NCBI RefSeq assembly: GCF_000340435.2
Contig: NZ_CP011883.2
Coordinates: forward strand, 2,588,687 to 2,652,686
DNA: 64,000 bases
DNA from: Mycobacterium haemophilum DSM 44634
Lineage (GTDB): Bacteria > Actinomycetota > Actinomycetes > Mycobacteriales > Mycobacteriaceae
Direction: 5' to 3'
The first letter of the stretch is position 1, and each line of letters starts with the position of its first letter. The notes beneath the pieces were generated by a model. That model did no database searches. It saw only the letters and a list, made by a program, of their open reading frames with translations, and was not told where the DNA came from. A program made the translations under genes and the position numbers. This document shows, in pieces, positions 61,475-64,000 of this stretch.

Positions 61475-63028
61475 CTAATGACTGCCCAGCACGAGGAACT
61501 CCTCGGCCACACCGACAACCCGCTCACGGTCGCGCGGCACCAGACCGATCCGGGTCCGCCGGTCGAGGATGTCATCGACATCCAATGCACACTCATGGGT
61601 CACCGCGTATTCGAACTCCGCCCGAGTCACGTCGATGCCGTCGGCAACCGGCTCAGTTGGCCGCGCGCAAGTCGCGGTGGCGATGACGTTGAGCGCCTCA
61701 GCCCCATAACGTTGCACCAGCGATCTCGGCACACCAGCGCCTGGCCCCTGCTGCGGCCAACCGCGCGGCCCGGGATTGGCCGGTGCTCCGATCAGCGGTA
61801 GATCGCAGGTCCGGCACTTTGCGGCGGGCAGGTGTCGCAGGCCGATGGCGCGATCCAGGACATCCTGTGCCATGTAACGGTATTCGGTCAGCTTGCCGCC
61901 AATCACGCTGATGACGCCACAGGGCGACTCGACGACGGCGTGATCCCGCGACACATCGGCGGTACGACCCTCGCCGGTGTCGATCAGCGGCCGCAAACCA
62001 GCGTAGGCACCAATGACATCAGTGGTCCGTAGCGTCGCCCCCAACGCGGTGTTCACCGTGTCCAGCAGAAACGTGATCTCCTCCGAAGAGGGTTCGGGCA
62101 CATCGGGAATCGGGCCTGGAGCCGCTTCGTCGGTCAACCCAAGGTAGACCCGATTTAGCTGTTCAGGCATGGCGAACACGAAGCGGTTGAGCTCACCAGG
62201 AATCGGAATCGTCAGCGCTGCAGTCGGATTGGCGAACGAGCTGGCATCAAAGACAAGGTGGGTTCCACGGCTAGGCCGCAACGTCAGCGATGGGTCGATC
62301 TCGCCGGCCCACACCCCGGCGGCGTTAATGACGGCAGCGGCCGATACCTCGAACGACTGTCCGGTGCGCTGGTCAGTCAACCGCACCGAGGTGCCGGTGG
62401 CCTCGGATGCGGCCACGTAGGTGAGGATCCTGGCGCCGTGTTGCGCCGCGGTGCGCGCGACCGCGATGACCAGTCGGGCGTCATCGATCAATTGCCCATC
62501 GTAGGCGAGCAATCCACCGTCAAGACCATCACGTCGAACCGCAGGAGCCATGTCCACGACGCGCTGGGCCCCAACCCTGCGCGATCGCGGCAGCGTCGAC
62601 GATGGTGTACCCGCAAGCATCCGCAGCGCGTCGCCGGCGAGGAATCCGGCACGTACTAGCGCTCGCGTGGCGTGACCCATCGACGGCAGCAATGGAACCA
62701 GCTGCGGCATCGCGTGAACGAGATGAGGGGCGTTGCGCGTCATCAAGATTCCGCGCTCGATGGCGCTGCGCCGGGCGATTCCCACGTTGCCGGTCGCCAG
62801 ATAGCGCAGACCGCCATGGACCAGTTTGGAACTCCAGCGGCTGGTGCCAAACGCCAGATCATGCTTTTCGGCCAGCGCCACCCGCAGGCCGCGCGACGCG
62901 GCATCTAGGGCAATTCCGACGCCGGTGATGCCTCCTCCGATCACGATGACGTCGGGCCGCTCGCCGTCGGCGAGCGCCTGCAGGTCGGCCGCGCGACGCG
63001 CGGCGTTGAGCGCCGCCGGGTTGGTCAT
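61475..63028 (-). CDS. glpD1: Glycerol-3-phosphate dehydrogenase (FAD)
   Basis: Membrane-associated flavoenzyme oxidising glycerol-3-phosphate to DHAP and feeding quinones. 517 residues. The FAD dinucleotide loop is VIVIGGGITGVGIALDAASR; FGTSRWSSKLVHGGLRYL and VIGGKLTEYRYMAQ are family motifs. The C-terminal domain is typical of the GlpD/DAO family. Its ATG shares a base with the stop of the TetR gene (TGATG), so the regulator and enzyme are one operon. Confidence 0.95.
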   Translation of the reverse strand: MTNPAALNAARRAADLQALADGERPDVIVIGGGITGVGIALDAASRGLRVALAEKHDLAFGTSRWSSKLVHGGLRYLATGNVGIARRSAIERGILMTRNAPHLVHAMPQLVPLLPSMGHATRALVRAGFLAGDALRMLAGTPSSTLPRSRRVGAQRVVDMAPAVRRDGLDGGLLAYDGQLIDDARLVIAVARTAAQHGARILTYVAASEATGTSVRLTDQRTGQSFEVSAAAVINAAGVWAGEIDPSLTLRPSRGTHLVFDASSFANPTAALTIPIPGELNRFVFAMPEQLNRVYLGLTDEAAPGPIPDVPEPSSEEITFLLDTVNTALGATLRTTDVIGAYAGLRPLIDTGEGRTADVSRDHAVVESPCGVISVIGGKLTEYRYMAQDVLDRAIGLRHLPAAKCRTCDLPLIGAPANPGPRGWPQQGPGAGVPRSLVQRYGAEALNVIATATCARPTEPVADGIDVTRAEFEYAVTHECALDVDDILDRRTRIGLVPRDRERVVGVAEEFLVLGSH

Positions 63029-63597
63029 CAGGACAGGTATCCGTTCAGCGAGTAGGCGAGTTCGGTGGCCAGCGCGTCGGCATCAAGAATCGGCCGAACG
63101 ATCTGCTCCGACTGAATGGTCGACTGGGCGATCAGCAACACCATCGTGGCCATCTGCAGGGGGTCGCCGGTGCGGACGCTGCCGTGCCGCTGGGCCACTC
63201 GCAACCGGTCTGCAAGAGCGTCGATCAACATCTGCTGACTAGCCCCGAGGCGTTCGGTGATGTAGATCGGCGCCAGCTCCGAGTGCATCACCGACATCAC
63301 CAGTTTGTCCTGACGCAGCAGATTAGCGACCGTAACAATCTGGTGCACAAGCGATTCGCGGTCGTCGCCGAGCAATGGCGCGTCGCGCAGCACGCCGGTG
63401 ATGCGCTTGGTCAGCAGCGCCGCCACGATCGACCGGGTATCGGGCCACCGCCGGTACACCGTTGGCCGGCTCACACCCGCGCGCCGCGCTATCTCGGCAA
63501 GGGTCACCCGGTCCACGCCGAAATCGACGACACAGCTGGCCGCTGCCCGCAGTATCCGCTCCGCGGTATCCAATGGAGCGTTACTAATTGACAGCAT
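63028..63597 (-). CDS. TetR-family regulator (Rv2250c-like)
   Basis: 189 residues from ATG 63597. The helix-turn-helix is VTLAEIARRAGVSRPTVYRR; the remainder is a helical ligand domain. Longer in-frame starts cross the divergent gene and are rejected. Being upstream of and overlapping glpD1, and divergent from a flavoprotein gene 17 bases away, it probably controls both. The inducer is unknown. Confidence 0.92.
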   Translation of the reverse strand: MLSISNAPLDTAERILRAAASCVVDFGVDRVTLAEIARRAGVSRPTVYRRWPDTRSIVAALLTKRITGVLRDAPLLGDDRESLVHQIVTVANLLRQDKLVMSVMHSELAPIYITERLGASQQMLIDALADRLRVAQRHGSVRTGDPLQMATMVLLIAQSTIQSEQIVRPILDADALATELAYSLNGYLS

Positions 63598-63614
63598 ATG
63601 TAATACTGTAACGC
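63598..63614. promoter_or_regulatory. Very short divergent intergenic region, TetR versus flavoprotein
   Basis: Only 17 bases separate the two start codons. The strand reads ATGTAATACTGTAACGC with direct TGTAA elements (63599-63612), and a TTGACA lies at 63588 inside the TetR gene. Leaderless transcripts and overlapping promoters are likely. Confidence 0.55.
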
Positions 63615-64000
63615 ATGGCCCATGTTGAGGAACTCCTTCCGCCGATGAAATGGAACGCGTGGGGAGATCCGGCCGCAGCCACACCACTTTCCGAGGGGAT
63701 CCGGTCTTTGCTAAAGCAGGTCCTGAACCTCGCGGAGCGAGAAGAAACCGAGCTTGATCCCGACCAGGTGCAGCTGCGCCCCTGCGCGTTATCGGAAGCG
63801 GATCACGATGCGCTGGCCGCGATCGTGGGCGCCGATTACTGCCGCACCTCCGACCGCGACCGGTTGTTGCACGCCGGCGGCAAGTCCACCCCGGACATGT
63901 TGCGGCGACAGGACACCGGAGTCCAGGATGCACCCGACGCGGTGTTGCTGCCCGGCGGCCCCGCAGGTGAGGACACCGTCGCCGCCATTTTGCGTTACTG
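63615..64000 (+). CDS. FAD-dependent oxidase, N-terminal part (alkyldihydroxyacetonephosphate synthase-like; runs off window)
   Basis: Open to the window end, 128 codons from ATG 63615. Reads MKWNAWGDPAAATPLSEGIR, then CALSEADHDALAAIVGADYC and STPDMLRRQDTG followed by DAPDAVLLPGGPAGEDTVAA, the start of a FAD-binding_4 domain with the lead segment of alkyl-DHAP synthase-like flavoproteins. In H37Rv I recall this gene split into Rv2250A and Rv2251; here the first 128 codons show no break. Ether lipid function is not established in mycobacteria. Confidence 0.85.
   Translation, partial: MAHVEELLPPMKWNAWGDPAAATPLSEGIRSLLKQVLNLAEREETELDPDQVQLRPCALSEADHDALAAIVGADYCRTSDRDRLLHAGGKSTPDMLRRQDTGVQDAPDAVLLPGGPAGEDTVAAILRY

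Overview
The window is a high-GC mycobacterial chromosome segment. Gene content and order match the H37Rv stretch Rv2200c (ctaC) to about Rv2251, compared from memory because no database was available. It is not M. tuberculosis itself. Several H37Rv genes of this interval are missing (the Rv2209 membrane protein, the Rv2212 adenylyl cyclase, ptkA/Rv2232 and Rv2233), and extra genes are present: a WS/DGAT acyltransferase, a VanX-like dipeptidase, two divergent PE/PPE pairs and two toxin-antitoxin loci. A slow-growing Mycobacterium is the best reading. The mix of gene loss and odd short PE/PPE proteins would suit the M. haemophilum/M. leprae side of the genus, but that is inference.

Layout. 1-6.9 kb: ctaC (partial), asnB, adenosine kinase, a membrane protein, an A-type Fe-S carrier, a glycerate kinase and a DUF3043 protein. 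6.9-12.8 kb: cobT-cobS, ilvE, gcvT, pepB. 12.8-19.2 kb: ephD, then dlaT, an epimerase, lipB and lipA, which together make and use lipoyl groups. 19.2-26.8 kb: two membrane proteins and the nitrogen block glnA1, glnE, glnA2. 26.9-28.4 kb: a small accessory patch with a toxin-like gene, a ribbon-helix-helix gene and a frameshifted relic. 28.4-33.3 kb: two exported serine hydrolases, a 57-bp tandem repeat and a WS/DGAT gene. 33.4-37.7 kb: panB, PE/PPE-like pair 1, a CYTH-CHAD protein and rnpB. 37.9-45.3 kb: VanX-like protein, RNase HI-phosphatase fusion, zinc-ribbon protein, Nif3-like protein, cobC, ptpA with a ptkA relic at its 5' end, a SURF1 protein and cobD.

45.2-49.8 kb is a degraded island ending at a tRNA-Val(UAC) gene. 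It holds an epoxide hydrolase relic, a DUF1778/GNAT toxin-antitoxin locus with a frameshifted toxin, an ISL3-type transposase relic, and PE/PPE pair 2 in visibly AT-richer DNA.

49.9-64 kb returns to core genes: ahpE, a DUF3052 protein, a lipoprotein, aceE (pyruvate dehydrogenase E1), mabR and the FAS-II operon fabD-acpM-kasA-kasB-accD6 for mycolic acid synthesis. It ends with glpD1, a TetR regulator and the start of a divergent flavoprotein gene.

The most interesting items are the two PE/PPE pairs (one PE with a long basic/acidic N-terminal extension), the eroded PtkA kinase next to an intact PtpA phosphatase, a little-known toxin-antitoxin-like pair at 27 kb, and the 57-bp repeat abutting the WS/DGAT stop codon.
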